From positions 930,001 to 994,000 of the forward strand of contig JASGKX010000001.1 in assembly GCA_049840475.1 (NCBI GenBank): a DNA stretch of 64,000 bases, written 5' to 3'. Below are positions 1 through 10,848 of the stretch, piece after piece; the stretch's first letter is position 1; each line of letters starts with the position of its first letter. The stretch is from JBGVSA01 sp049840475. GTDB taxonomy: Bacteria > Pseudomonadota > Gammaproteobacteria > Burkholderiales > Rhodocyclaceae. The position numbers and the translations under genes are program-made. A model generated the notes under the pieces. The model did not search any database, was not told the DNA's origin, and saw only the letters and a list, made by a program, of their open reading frames with translations.

Positions 1-80
1 CGTCGGCGAGAGCAACAGGCGATTGTCGGTCTTGGAGCGCAGACACGTCGAACACACCAAGCGCAACGCCCACACCACCC

Positions 81-1103
81 TCAAATCATCACCGGCTCCT
101 GCTCCAACATCACCCCAAACCGATCCCGTACCGCCGCGCGGACGGTATCGGCCAGCAACAACACATCCTCGCCCGTCGCACCGCCACGGTTCACCAGAAT
201 GAGCGCCTGACGCTCATACATGCCGACCGGTCCAAGATCGCGCCCCTTCCAGCCAGCCTGATCGATCAGCCAGCCGGCCGACACCTTCACAGAGCCATCG
301 GCCTGCGGGTAATGCGGCAGATTCGGATAGTGCTGCGCCAGCGTGGCAAAACGCTCGGCCGACACCACGGGATTCTTGAAAAAACTGCCCGCGTTACCGA
401 GCAGACCGGGGTCCGGCAACTTGCGTGAACGGATCAGCACGACTGCATCCGATACATCGATCGGTGTCGGCTCGGTGACTTGGGCACGCGCCAGTTCTTG
501 CGCCACATCGGCGTACGCCAGCATTGGATTCCACGTCTTGGGCAGACGGAAAGTCACCGATGCGATAACGAAGCGATCGGCCGCTTCGTGCTTGAACACG
601 CTGTCGCGGTAGCCGAAGCGGCAGGCTTCGCGGTCGAAGGTGATGACCGCACCGCTCTTCAGGTCCACGGCTTCGAGCGCAAAGAAGCGGTCGGCCATTT
701 CGAGCCCATAGGCGCCGATGTTCTGGATGGGCGACGCGCCGACCGTGCCGGGGATCAGCGACAGGTTTTCCAGCCCCGCCCAGCCGCTTTCCAGCGTCCA
801 GCGGACGAAGTCATGCCAGGTTTCGCCTGCGCCCGCGCGCACGTACCAGGCATCGTCGTCCTCGCCGATGAGTTCGCGACCAGGGATCGCGACCCGCAAC
901 ACGACGCCTTCGACGTGCGGATTGAGCACCACGTTGCTGCCGCCACCGAGCACGACGATGCGGCGCTCGGTGAGTTCACCGCCCTTGATCAGGCGGATGA
1001 GCTGAGCGACGGAGACGATATCGATGAAATCATCGGCGAAGGCTTCCAGACCCAGCGTGTTGAACGGGGTCAGCGGCACTTTGTGTTCGAAGGCCAGTTG
1101 CAT
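81..1103 (-). CDS. murB: UDP-N-acetylenolpyruvoylglucosamine reductase MurB
   Basis: Cytoplasmic FAD/NADPH enzyme that reduces UDP-GlcNAc-enolpyruvate to UDP-MurNAc in peptidoglycan precursor synthesis. The 340-residue protein has the FAD-binding glycine-rich stretch VVLGGGSNVVL near residue 50, the central SLIPGTVGASPIQNIGAYG block, the catalytic-serine motif GSFFKNP near residue 240 and the C-terminal LEQEPVMI carrying the catalytic glutamate. Length and motifs fit type I MurB. The start begins MQLAFEHKVPLTPFNTLG, typical of the family. It is read away from gltD with a hairpin terminator between them. Identification is secure. Confidence 0.96.
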   Translation of the reverse strand: MQLAFEHKVPLTPFNTLGLEAFADDFIDIVSVAQLIRLIKGGELTERRIVVLGGGSNVVLNPHVEGVVLRVAIPGRELIGEDDDAWYVRAGAGETWHDFVRWTLESGWAGLENLSLIPGTVGASPIQNIGAYGLEMADRFFALEAVDLKSGAVITFDREACRFGYRDSVFKHEAADRFVIASVTFRLPKTWNPMLAYADVAQELARAQVTEPTPIDVSDAVVLIRSRKLPDPGLLGNAGSFFKNPVVSAERFATLAQHYPNLPHYPQADGSVKVSAGWLIDQAGWKGRDLGPVGMYERQALILVNRGGATGEDVLLLADTVRAAVRDRFGVMLEQEPVMI

Positions 1104-1200
1104 GTTCGATTTATTTGCAGCAAGACACTTGAGGACTATAGCGCGCCGTTGGGCGGCGGGTTTTGCCGTTCATCCCTGTTTGCAGACAGATCAGCCAGCG

Positions 1201-1227
1201 AAAAAGGGCGCACAGGGCGCCCTTTTT
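1201..1227 (-). terminator. Rho-independent terminator between gltD and murB
   Basis: GGGCGC and GCGCCC arms around a 5-base loop are flanked by five A on one side and five T on the other, so it can work in both directions. It lies about 70 bases after the gltD stop and about 100 bases upstream of murB, ending the gltBD transcript. Confidence 0.8.
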
Positions 1228-1298
1228 CGTCACATTGCGGCGATTCTGCCGGATTTACTCCAGCCGGGCACGTTCGCAGCGTGTCCTCATCGTGCTGA

Positions 1299-2783
<1,485 letters not shown>

Positions 2784-2800
2784 TTTCAATACTCTCCTGC

Positions 2801-5800
2801 TTACGCGGTAACCGCCGGCGCGGCGGCAGCGGCGTTCAGTTCCTTCAATGCGCGGCGATATTCCTTCGGCATGACCTTGACGAAGGCGGCGCGTGCTTCG
2901 GGCCAGCTCTCCAGCAGCGACTTGGCGCGGAAGCTCCCGGTGTTGCGGAAGTGGTTCTCGATCAGACGACGCAGCAGCGTTTCGTCCGCTTCGGCCACGG
3001 CACCGCGCTGGGCTGCGTGCCACTGCGAACGGTCGGCCTGGTCGGCTGCCGGCAGCACACGTTCCAGATCGACCATCGTCAGGTTGCACTTGGCTTCGAA
3101 CACGCCGGCCGGGTCGTAGACGTAGGCCACGCCGCCGGACATGCCCGCCGCGAAGTTGCGGCCGGTGTCACCCAACACGACGACGGTACCGCCGGTCATG
3201 TATTCGCAACCGTGGTCGCCCACGCCTTCGACGACTGCCGCAGCACCCGAGTTACGGACTGCGAAGCGCTCGCCGCCGACGCCGTTGAAGTAAGCCTCGC
3301 CTGCGATGGCGCCATACAGCACGGTGTTGCCAACGATGATGTGTTCCGGACCGAAGCCGCGGAAATCATTGGCGCAGCGCACGATCACGCGACCGCCCGA
3401 CAGACCCTTGCCCACGTAGTCGTTGCCTTCGCCCACGAGGTCCAGCGTGACGCCGTGCGCCAGGAACGCGCCAAAACTCTGGCCAGCCGTGCCGTTGAGC
3501 TGGATGTGGATGGTGTCGTGCGGCAGACCGGCGTGGCCGTAGCGGCGCGCAACCTCACCCGACAGCATGGCGCCGACGGAGCGATTGACGTTGATGATCG
3601 GCGAGATGAACGACACGCGCTCACCACGCTCCAGCGCGGGCTGGGCCTTCTCGATCAGCTTGTGGTCGAGCGCGCGCACCAGCAGGTGGTCTTGCTCTTC
3701 GACCTGCACGCGCGGCACGTCGATGGCAACGTCCGGCTGATAGAAGATCTTGGCGAAGTCCAGGCCCTGCGCCTTCCAGTGTTCAATGGCCTTCTTCTTG
3801 TCGAGCAGATCGGCGCGGCCGATCAGCTCGGCGAAGGTGCGGATGCCCAGTTGGGCCATGATCTCGCGCACTTCTTCAGCGATGAAGAAGAAGTAGTTCA
3901 CCACGTGCTCGGGCTTGCCCGAGAACTTGCGGCGCAGCGTCGGGTCTTGCGTTGCCACGCCCACCGGGCAGGTGTTCAGGTGGCACTTGCGCATCATGAT
4001 GCAGCCTTCGACGACCAGCGGCGCGGTGGCGAAGCCGAACTCTTCGGCACCCAGCATGGCGCCGATGACGACGTCGCGGCCGGTCTTCATCTGACCGTCG
4101 GCCTGCACCGCGATGCGGCCGCGCAGGCCATTGAGGACCAGCGTCTGTTGCGTTTCAGCCAGGCCCAGTTCCCACGGCGTACCGGCGTGCTTGATCGACG
4201 ACAGGGGCGAAGCGCCCGTGCCACCGTCATGACCGGCGATCACGACGTGGTCGGCCTTGCACTTGGCAACGCCCGCGGCCACGGTGCCCACGCCGACTTC
4301 CGACACCAGCTTCACGCTGATCGAAGCAGACGGATTGACGTTCTTCAGATCGTGGATCAGCTGAGCCAAGTCCTCGATCGAGTAGATGTCGTGGTGCGGC
4401 GGGGGCGAAATCAGGCCCACGCCCGGCACCGAGAAACGCAGCTTGCCGATGTACTCGGAGACCTTGCCGCCAGGCAGCTGACCGCCTTCGCCGGGCTTGG
4501 CGCCCTGGGCCATCTTGATCTGAATCTGATCGGCCGAGGTCAGGTACTCGGCGGTCACGCCAAAGCGGCCCGAAGCAACCTGCTTGATCTTCGAACGCAG
4601 CGAATCACCTTCTTGCAGTTCGATGTCGCGCTCGATGACGTCGTGGCCGAGCAAGCCCGCCAGCGTTTCGCCCTTCTTGATGAAGATGCCCTTCATCTCG
4701 TTCTTGTAGCGCTTTTCGTCCTCGCCGCCTTCACCGGTGTTCGACTTGCCACCGATACGGTTCATGGCAATGGCCAGCGTGGTGTGCGCTTCCGTGCTGA
4801 TCGAACCGAGCGACATTGCGCCCGTGGCAAAGCGCTTGACGATGTCCTTGGCGGGTTCCACTTCGTCCAGCGGAATGGCACGCGACGGATCGATCTTGAA
4901 CTCGAACAGACCACGCAGCGTCATGTGGCGCTTGCTCTGGTCGTTGATGATCTGTGCGTATTCCTTGTACGTCTGGAACGAACCGGCGCGCGTCGAGTGT
5001 TGCAGCTTGGCGATGGCGTCCGGCGTCCACATGTGCTCTTCGCCACGAACGCGGAAGGCGTATTCGCCACCGGCGTCCAGCGCGTTGGCCAGCACCGGGT
5101 TGTTGCCGAATGCCAGCTTGTGCAGGCGGATGGCTTCTTCGGCGACTTCAAAGATGCCGATGCCTTCGACGTTCGACGGGGTGCCGCGGAAGTACTTGTC
5201 GATCAGCTCGCGATTCAGGCCGATGGCCTCGAAGATCTGCGCACCGCAGTACGACATGTACGTCGAGATACCCATCTTCGACATGACCTTGTTCAGGCCC
5301 TTGCCGACCGCCTTGGTGAAGTTCTTGATGGCCTTTTCTGCGGACAGCTCGTCCGGCATGTCCTTGGCCATCTCGCGCAGCGTTTCCATCGCCAGGTACG
5401 GGTGGACGGCTTCAGCGCCGTAGCCCGCCAGCAGGGCGAAGTGGTGCACTTCGCGCGCCGAACCGGTTTCCACCACCAGGCCGGTGCTGGTGCGCAGGCC
5501 CTTGCGGATGAGGTGTTGGTGCACCGCGCTGGTAGCCAGCAGCGCCGGGATCGCCACCGCGTCGGCGTCGATCATGCGGTCGGACACGATCAGGATGTTG
5601 TAGCCCGAACGCACGGCGTCTTCGGCTTCTGCACACAGCGAAGCAATACGCGCTTCCACGCCTTCGTTGCCCCAGGCAACCGGGTAGCAGATGTTCAGTT
5701 CGAACGACTTGAACTTGTTGTCGGTGAACTCTTCGATGTGGCGAATCTTCGCCATGTCCTTGAAGTCCAGCACTGGCTGGGAGACTTCAAGACGCATCGG

Positions 5801-7480
5801 CGGGTTGATGTTGTTCAGGTCGAGCAGGTTGGGCTTCGGGCCGATGAACGACACCAGCGACATCACGAGCTGTTCGCGGATCGGGTCGATCGGCGGGTTC
5901 GTGACTTGCGCGAACAACTGCTTGAAGTAGTTGTACAGCGGCTTGAGCTTGTTGGACGTGACGGCCAGCGGCGAGTCATTGCCCATCGAGCCGATGGCTT
6001 CTTCGCCAGCGGCAGCCATCGGCGCCATCAGGAAGCGGATGTCTTCCTGCGTGTAGCCGAACGCCTGTTGGCGGTCGAGCAGCGAGGCACGCGAAACAAC
6101 TTGCGGCTCGGGGCCATCGACTTCGTCGAGCTTGACCTGGATGCGCGAAATCCACTCACGGTACGGCTTGGCATTGGCCAGCGAATCCTTGAGTTCCTTG
6201 TCGTCGATGATGCGGCCGGCTTCCATGTCGATCAGGAACATCTTGCCCGGCTGCAGGCGCCACTTCTTGATGATCTTGCTCTCGGCGATCGGCAGCACGC
6301 CCGATTCGGACGCCATCACGACGAGGTCGTCATCGGTCACCAGATAGCGGGCCGGGCGCAGGCCGTTACGGTCCAGTGTGGCGCCGATCTGGCGGCCATC
6401 GGTGAAGGCCATCGCGGCGGGACCGTCCCACGGCTCCATCATGGCTGCGTGGTATTCGTAGAAGGCGCGGCGGTTCTCATCCATGAGCGTGTGCTGTTCC
6501 CACGCTTCCGGCACCATCATCATCATGGCCTGGACCAGCGGGTAGCCGGCCATGGTCAGCAGTTCGACGCAGTTGTCGAAGGTCGCCGTGTCGGACTGGC
6601 CTTCATACACGATCGGGTACAGCTTCTTCAGATCGTCGCCCAGCACGGCGGACTTCATCACGCCTTCGCGGGCACGCAGCCAATTGAAGTTGCCCTTGAC
6701 GGTGTTGATTTCGCCGTTGTGCGCCAGCATGCGGTACGGGTGTGCCAGCGGCCATTCCGGGAAGGTGTTGGTCGAAAAGCGCTGGTGGACCAGGGCAAGC
6801 GCCGAGACGCAGCGCGGATCGCCCAGATCCTTGTAATAGACGCCGACCTGGTTGGCCAGCAGCAGGCCCTTGTACACAATCGTGCGGGCCGACATCGACG
6901 GCACGAAGTACTCGCCACCGTGCTTGAGATGCAGTTGCTGGATGGCGTGGCTGGCCATCTTGCGGATGACGTACAGCTTGCGCTCGAGCGCCTCAGTCAC
7001 CATCACGTCCGGGCCGCGACCGATGAAGATCTGGCGGATCACCGGTTCCTTGGCGCGCACCGTCGGCGACATCGGCATGTCGCGGTCGATGGGCACATCG
7101 CGCCAGCCCAGCACGACCTGGCCTTCGGCGCGCACGGCGCGTTCGAGTTCTTGTTCGCAAGCCAGGCGGGAAGCGTGTTCCTTCGGCAGGAAGATCATAC
7201 CGACGCCATACTCGCCAGCGGGCGGCAGCTTCACGCCCTGAGCGGCCATTTCCTCACGGAAATAGTGGTCGGGAATCTGAATCAGGATACCGGCGCCATC
7301 ACCCATCAGCGGGTCAGAACCCACCGCGCCGCGGTGGTCGAGGTTTTCCAGGATCTTCAAACCACCCTGGACGATGTCGTGGCTCTTCTTGCCCTTGATA
7401 TGGGCGACGAAGCCGACGCCACACGCGTCATGTTCGTTGGCGGGATCGTAGAGTCCCTGCTGCTGGGGGCGCATTTCCAT
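2801..7480 (-). CDS. gltB: Glutamate synthase (NADPH) large subunit GltB
   Basis: Large subunit of glutamate synthase, 1559 residues, near the usual 1500. The N-terminal glutaminase (class II amidotransferase) domain starts after a short propeptide at the catalytic cysteine in EHDACGVGF (residue 20). The central domain and the FMN-binding synthase domain follow, with the GGKSNTGEGGED and AQGAKPGEGGQLPGGKV motifs. The [3Fe-4S] cysteines lie in CIMMRKCHLNTCPVG. The C-terminal GXGXG beta-helix domain (GGTVVVLGDTGRNFAAGMSGG) is complete. The start codon follows an AGGAGTG ribosome binding site. First gene of gltBD. Confidence 0.97.
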   Translation of the reverse strand: MEMRPQQQGLYDPANEHDACGVGFVAHIKGKKSHDIVQGGLKILENLDHRGAVGSDPLMGDGAGILIQIPDHYFREEMAAQGVKLPPAGEYGVGMIFLPKEHASRLACEQELERAVRAEGQVVLGWRDVPIDRDMPMSPTVRAKEPVIRQIFIGRGPDVMVTEALERKLYVIRKMASHAIQQLHLKHGGEYFVPSMSARTIVYKGLLLANQVGVYYKDLGDPRCVSALALVHQRFSTNTFPEWPLAHPYRMLAHNGEINTVKGNFNWLRAREGVMKSAVLGDDLKKLYPIVYEGQSDTATFDNCVELLTMAGYPLVQAMMMMVPEAWEQHTLMDENRRAFYEYHAAMMEPWDGPAAMAFTDGRQIGATLDRNGLRPARYLVTDDDLVVMASESGVLPIAESKIIKKWRLQPGKMFLIDMEAGRIIDDKELKDSLANAKPYREWISRIQVKLDEVDGPEPQVVSRASLLDRQQAFGYTQEDIRFLMAPMAAAGEEAIGSMGNDSPLAVTSNKLKPLYNYFKQLFAQVTNPPIDPIREQLVMSLVSFIGPKPNLLDLNNINPPMRLEVSQPVLDFKDMAKIRHIEEFTDNKFKSFELNICYPVAWGNEGVEARIASLCAEAEDAVRSGYNILIVSDRMIDADAVAIPALLATSAVHQHLIRKGLRTSTGLVVETGSAREVHHFALLAGYGAEAVHPYLAMETLREMAKDMPDELSAEKAIKNFTKAVGKGLNKVMSKMGISTYMSYCGAQIFEAIGLNRELIDKYFRGTPSNVEGIGIFEVAEEAIRLHKLAFGNNPVLANALDAGGEYAFRVRGEEHMWTPDAIAKLQHSTRAGSFQTYKEYAQIINDQSKRHMTLRGLFEFKIDPSRAIPLDEVEPAKDIVKRFATGAMSLGSISTEAHTTLAIAMNRIGGKSNTGEGGEDEKRYKNEMKGIFIKKGETLAGLLGHDVIERDIELQEGDSLRSKIKQVASGRFGVTAEYLTSADQIQIKMAQGAKPGEGGQLPGGKVSEYIGKLRFSVPGVGLISPPPHHDIYSIEDLAQLIHDLKNVNPSASISVKLVSEVGVGTVAAGVAKCKADHVVIAGHDGGTGASPLSSIKHAGTPWELGLAETQQTLVLNGLRGRIAVQADGQMKTGRDVVIGAMLGAEEFGFATAPLVVEGCIMMRKCHLNTCPVGVATQDPTLRRKFSGKPEHVVNYFFFIAEEVREIMAQLGIRTFAELIGRADLLDKKKAIEHWKAQGLDFAKIFYQPDVAIDVPRVQVEEQDHLLVRALDHKLIEKAQPALERGERVSFISPIINVNRSVGAMLSGEVARRYGHAGLPHDTIHIQLNGTAGQSFGAFLAHGVTLDLVGEGNDYVGKGLSGGRVIVRCANDFRGFGPEHIIVGNTVLYGAIAGEAYFNGVGGERFAVRNSGAAAVVEGVGDHGCEYMTGGTVVVLGDTGRNFAAGMSGGVAYVYDPAGVFEAKCNLTMVDLERVLPAADQADRSQWHAAQRGAVAEADETLLRRLIENHFRNTGSFRAKSLLESWPEARAAFVKVMPKEYRRALKELNAAAAAPAVTA

Positions 7481-7534
7481 GTTTCACTCCTGGCCGCCGT
7501 CAAGACGTGCGGCGCCTGCTTAAACGTGGACGCG

Positions 7535-7564
7535 ACTATAAAACCATGCTGACAGCGGTGCCAA
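7535..7564 (-). promoter_or_regulatory. Probable sigma-70 promoter of gltBD
   Basis: Read on the minus strand, TTGGCA and TATAGT are separated by 18 bases and lie about 55 bases upstream of the gltB start. The match to TTGACA/TATAAT is good and no better pair is seen in the gltB leader. No experimental support. Confidence 0.5.
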
Positions 7565-7733
7565 GCGGTATTAAATGGGGTCGGAGTGCAAATCGTTAAT
7601 GCACAGTTTTTGTGCGGGCTTTATTTGGGGACAGAGTCAAAACAGCGAGAAATGCGCCGATTTGGTGCGTGTTGGCACGACAAGCCTGGCGCTTGAATCG
7701 CAGTGGAGAGTATCGGGATCGGATTTGATCCGG
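7565..7733. other. Gene-free gap with two related short repeats
   Basis: No convincing gene lies between gltB and gspK. Two related words, ATGGGGTCGGAGTGCAAAT near 7573 and TTGGGGACAGAGTCAAAAC near 7624, resemble the ends of small repeat or transposon relics. Function unknown. Confidence 0.3.
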
Positions 7734-8774
7734 TCAGAACGGCGATCGGCTGATCTCTTGATCAAGATTTGCCGCGAAAGCTGAAACGTCCGGCAACGCC
7801 GGGAGCGCCTCAGGCAACACGGACGCCAGATGGAAGTGCCGAACATCGTTGAAAGTCCACGCATGCTGGCGCGACGCCGGCGTAATGGTCAGTGTTCCAC
7901 GCAGCGCATGTCCGCCCTCTTTCATTGCAACGGTCACGACCGTCACTGGCCCCGGATAGACGATAGGCCGGTTGACTCGCAGAAGATCCGACGCTTGCCG
8001 CAGGCCAGCGTAGGGTGCGACCAGCGCGTCAAGGGTTGCCGCGTCGATACCACGCTTTTCGATGAAGTCCTTTGCCTGACGCTCGCTCATGCCCAAGGTT
8101 GCGACGAGAACGCGCCACGTGGCAGTGGCAGGGTTCACTCCGGAGCCAGGATAGAAGACAAGATTCTCAGTCACGGGGCTGTCCGCCGACCACAACGCGG
8201 CCTCAGCGCGCCAACCATGGACGCGCGCGAGTTCGGTAAGTGCGGTCAGTTCGTCATTGCGCGGAGGAATGAGATCCGCTCGGGCATAGTCGTCGGCCTC
8301 GGCGCCCTGCAAGCGCCGCAGCGAATCGGCGTTGACGTAGTCGTCGAGCGTGTCCAGCAACATACCGATGCGCTCGGGGGGCAAGCCGTATGTGGCCAGA
8401 AAGTTCTCTTTCCAGGCACGCGGTGCCGTCCGCAGGTTAAGTAGCCCGCGTCCATCCTGCAGCGACACCACTACACCGTTGCCAAGGTCGTACCAGCGGC
8501 CATCGAGTCGGATGCCTACGGTGTCACTACCAAGACCCAGTGGTGTCCGTGGCGTGGTGGCGAGTACGAACGTCATTCTTGCCATCGCATCGTTGAGCAT
8601 TCGCTCGGCGGCGATGGACGCCTGCTCTGCGCGAGCCAAACGCAGCGCAATCGATATGCGTTCCCCAGCATAGCCACCGGCCAGCGCAAGAATGACGAGC
8701 GCCGCAATGGTCAGGATGAGGACATAGCCGCGCTGCGCTGCGCGGGTTGGAGCGCAATATGAGTGATCACTCAT
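7734..8774 (-). CDS. gspK: Type II secretion minor pseudopilin GspK
   Basis: Large minor pseudopilin, thought to sit at the pseudopilus tip with GspI and GspJ. At 346 residues it matches GspK length. After a short leader the prepilin peptidase site is RG|YVLILTIAALVILALAGG; the glutamate at position 5 found in other pseudopilins is absent, as is usual for GspK. The long soluble domain contains the LLDTLDDYVNAD and LTALTELARVHGW stretches typical of GspK. It is the last gene of the minus-strand gspEFGHIJK unit, 10 bases after gspJ. Its start codon lies inside a 16-base perfect palindrome. Confidence 0.88.
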   Translation of the reverse strand: MSDHSYCAPTRAAQRGYVLILTIAALVILALAGGYAGERISIALRLARAEQASIAAERMLNDAMARMTFVLATTPRTPLGLGSDTVGIRLDGRWYDLGNGVVVSLQDGRGLLNLRTAPRAWKENFLATYGLPPERIGMLLDTLDDYVNADSLRRLQGAEADDYARADLIPPRNDELTALTELARVHGWRAEAALWSADSPVTENLVFYPGSGVNPATATWRVLVATLGMSERQAKDFIEKRGIDAATLDALVAPYAGLRQASDLLRVNRPIVYPGPVTVVTVAMKEGGHALRGTLTITPASRQHAWTFNDVRHFHLASVLPEALPALPDVSAFAANLDQEISRSPF

Positions 8775-8784
8775 GGCAGAAAGG

Positions 8785-9508
8785 TCATTTCTCGGGCGGC
8801 GGACGGAACGGTTCTGGCGTCTTGCGTACCCGCGTCGTACGTGTGGACTGCCAAGCTTGGGATTCCCCCATTACACCCGGCGGCAGAATCGGCGCAGCCG
8901 CCACTGTGCTGACCCAAGGCGCCGACTCAACACGCGCAAACCACTGCGCAACGGGCTCTTCGTCGGACTCTCGACTGATGACAATCTGAACGGCGGTGGG
9001 CACACGTTCGCTCGTCTGCTTCAATCCTCCCCACGACGCAAGCGACTCACCCCCCTGCGTGACATAAACGAAACGGCCACTGGCGTGGTCCCACGAGGCT
9101 ATCGGCATTTCTATCCGATCGGCGCGATACATCAAGCTAAGTCCGCCGTTCAACGTCGCGCTCGAAGCGCAAGGAGATGGCCTCCGGAGCGACGATCGTT
9201 TCGGCGCGCAATGGGCGAAGTGTGATAGCGCGAAAGCCCCGCTCATCGCCTTCAAACGCATCGGCCACCTCTTCGCCAACCGGGGCCAGACCGCCAACCA
9301 ATTGTCGGTACCAGGCAAGAGCGCGCATACCCTGCTCGCCCTCGCGGGCCTCGCGGGCAAGCGTGTCCTGCGTGCGGAGGATGTAGTAGTTGGCCCCCAT
9401 CAAGAGTGTCATCAACAGCGAAGTGATGGCCAACGCGACCAGCACTTCCATCAGCGTGAAACCACTTTGGCGGCAGGTTGGAGTTCGGGAAGGCGGAATG
9501 TGAAACAT
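8785..9508 (-). CDS. gspJ: Type II secretion minor pseudopilin GspJ (frameshifted as sequenced)
   Basis: Minor pseudopilin with prepilin cleavage site SG|FTLMEVLVALAITSLL near the N terminus. The reading frame breaks near residue 118: the first part ends at a TAG right after RFERDVERRT, while the continuation (GGLSLMYRADRIEMPI to the end) lies in the next frame. Removing one base at 9148-9154 (minus-strand GTTGAAC to GTTGAC) gives ERDVDGGLSLMYRA and a 240-residue protein of normal GspJ size. It lies between gspI and gspK. The break shares its sequence signature with six others in this window and is probably a sequencing error. Confidence 0.8.
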
Positions 9509-9517
9509 GGCGCCCCC

Positions 9518-9940
9518 CTACTTCGGCAGATCGAACGTACGGGCGAGGCGAGGCGTGACCACCACGGCTTCGTCTTCGAACCAGGATTCGTCGGCGGAGC
9601 CACTGAAGACCTCGTAGCGATACGCATGCAGCAGCACGTCATGTGTACCGAAGCCACGGGGATAGCCGCTTTGCGGCCCCTGCCCCAGCGCTTTGCGTTC
9701 CCACTTGATACGCAGACCAGCAGATTCGATCTCTCCTTGGTCCTGCTGCGTATCCGGCAGCGCTCTGACAATGTCTTGCACAGTGCGAACGGCTTCGGCG
9801 CGCTGGTAATGTGCGCGCAGGCGTCCGATGGAGTGAAGGCCATTTTCGGCCCACATGACGATGGCAACCACCACCGACGTGACCAGCACAAGCGCAACCA
9901 GGACTTCAATCATGGCAAAGCCACGTACCACGCGAAGCAT
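9518..9940 (-). CDS. gspI: Type II secretion minor pseudopilin GspI
   Basis: Minor pseudopilin of 140 residues. The N terminus MLRVVRGFAMIEVLVALVLV carries the prepilin peptidase site (G|FAMIE) with glutamate at position 5 and a hydrophobic helix. The open frame extends upstream to a TTG at 10045, but that part overlaps gspH and would put about 40 residues before the cleavage site, so 9940 is chosen. It lies 8 bases downstream of gspH and 9 upstream of gspJ in the same operon. Confidence 0.87.
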   Translation of the reverse strand: MLRVVRGFAMIEVLVALVLVTSVVVAIVMWAENGLHSIGRLRAHYQRAEAVRTVQDIVRALPDTQQDQGEIESAGLRIKWERKALGQGPQSGYPRGFGTHDVLLHAYRYEVFSGSADESWFEDEAVVVTPRLARTFDLPK

Positions 9941-9948
9941 GTGCCCAC

Positions 9949-10371
9949 TCACTCGCTGACGACTTGGCAATCCGGCGCCCGCACGGAAAATTCGGCAAGG
10001 ATGGACGCCGACCTGTCGCTGACAGTCCCGTTTGCGCCGGAGCAAAGCTGATCCGGCGTGACGATCAATGGTGGGTCAAAAGCCACCAGCCAGCCTTCCG
10101 GTACGGAGAGAATCTGCTCGCCCCCCACCACGACCGACTCGCTAGCCCCGTCAAGGTTTAATGGCGTGCGGAGCAGATGTGCCCATCGTGGCAATTGCCG
10201 AATGTCTTCGTAGATTGAGGCGACTGCGTAGCGCTGCGTCGAGCGATCGATCATGCCCATGAAGCTCGGCCCGACTAGCCCCATCACCAGCGCAATGAGC
10301 GCGAGCACCACCATCAACTCCAGCAGCGAAAAGCCCCGGCACCGGGTGCGTCGATCACGACTGACGATCAT
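9949..10371 (-). CDS. gspH: Type II secretion pseudopilin GspH
   Basis: Minor pseudopilin of 140 residues with cleavage site RCRG|FSLLELMVVLALIALV. The remaining domain is short and beta-rich, as in GspH/FimT proteins. The start at 10371 (MIVSRDRRTRCRGF) gives a leader of about 13 residues; upstream extension would run through gspG. The start overlaps the end of gspG by 17 bases, which indicates translational coupling. Confidence 0.87.
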   Translation of the reverse strand: MIVSRDRRTRCRGFSLLELMVVLALIALVMGLVGPSFMGMIDRSTQRYAVASIYEDIRQLPRWAHLLRTPLNLDGASESVVVGGEQILSVPEGWLVAFDPPLIVTPDQLCSGANGTVSDRSASILAEFSVRAPDCQVVSE

Positions 10372-10840
10372 TCGCGTCGGGATTAGGCACCATGCCGACG
10401 TCCGCGTCATAGCCTTCGCCACCCGGCTTTCCGTCTGCACCGAAAGAGTAGATGCCAAAGGGGCGCCCCTCTGGCCCAGGCACGACGTATTGGTACGGAT
10501 TGCCCCAAGGGTCATTGGGCAGAGCATCCTCCAAGTACGGGCCGTGCCATCGCCGTGCCAACTTGTCGTCGCCCGGCCGGGTCGTCAGTACGGAGATCCC
10601 TTCTTCGGCGCCCGGATATACGCCCAAGTCCAACCGCATCGTCTCAAGTGCGCCGCGCAGCAATTTGACCTGCGTTTCCGCAGTCTGAACCTTGGATGAG
10701 TTGACCTTCGAGAACAACTTGGGACCGACAAGGCTGACGATCATGCCGATGATGACCAGCACGACCAGCATTTCGAGCAAGGTAAAGCCGCGCGACAGGC
10801 GCTGGTACGGTCCGCCGCGACGTGTGTTTCGGTAGAACAT
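10355..10840 (-). CDS. gspG: Type II secretion major pseudopilin GspG
   Basis: Main subunit of the periplasmic pseudopilus. The 161-residue protein has cleavage site SRG|FTLLEMLVVLVIIGMIVSL and the conserved GspG C-terminal features: LRLDLGVYP-like alpha/beta loop, NDPWGNPYQYVVPG and SFGADGKPGGEG, which includes calcium-binding loop residues. It is followed by gspH with overlap and preceded by gspF with an 8-base gap. Identification is secure. Confidence 0.93.
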   Translation of the reverse strand: MFYRNTRRGGPYQRLSRGFTLLEMLVVLVIIGMIVSLVGPKLFSKVNSSKVQTAETQVKLLRGALETMRLDLGVYPGAEEGISVLTTRPGDDKLARRWHGPYLEDALPNDPWGNPYQYVVPGPEGRPFGIYSFGADGKPGGEGYDADVGMVPNPDANDRQS

Positions 10841-10848
10841 GGATAACC

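Noticed and set aside
1..80. A possible end of a gene before murB
   Set aside because: All frames are open over this short stretch and no family could be recognised, so no call is made.
2951..7552. A 1533-codon open frame on the plus strand, antisense to gltB
   Set aside because: It mirrors the gltB frame in high-GC DNA, is rich in His, Arg, Val and Asp as such shadows are, and has no recognisable domain, while gltB is complete and conserved.
7575..7784. A possible small gene upstream of gltB on the plus strand
   Set aside because: No ribosome binding site, no domain, and it overlaps the 3' end of gspK and the repeat words.
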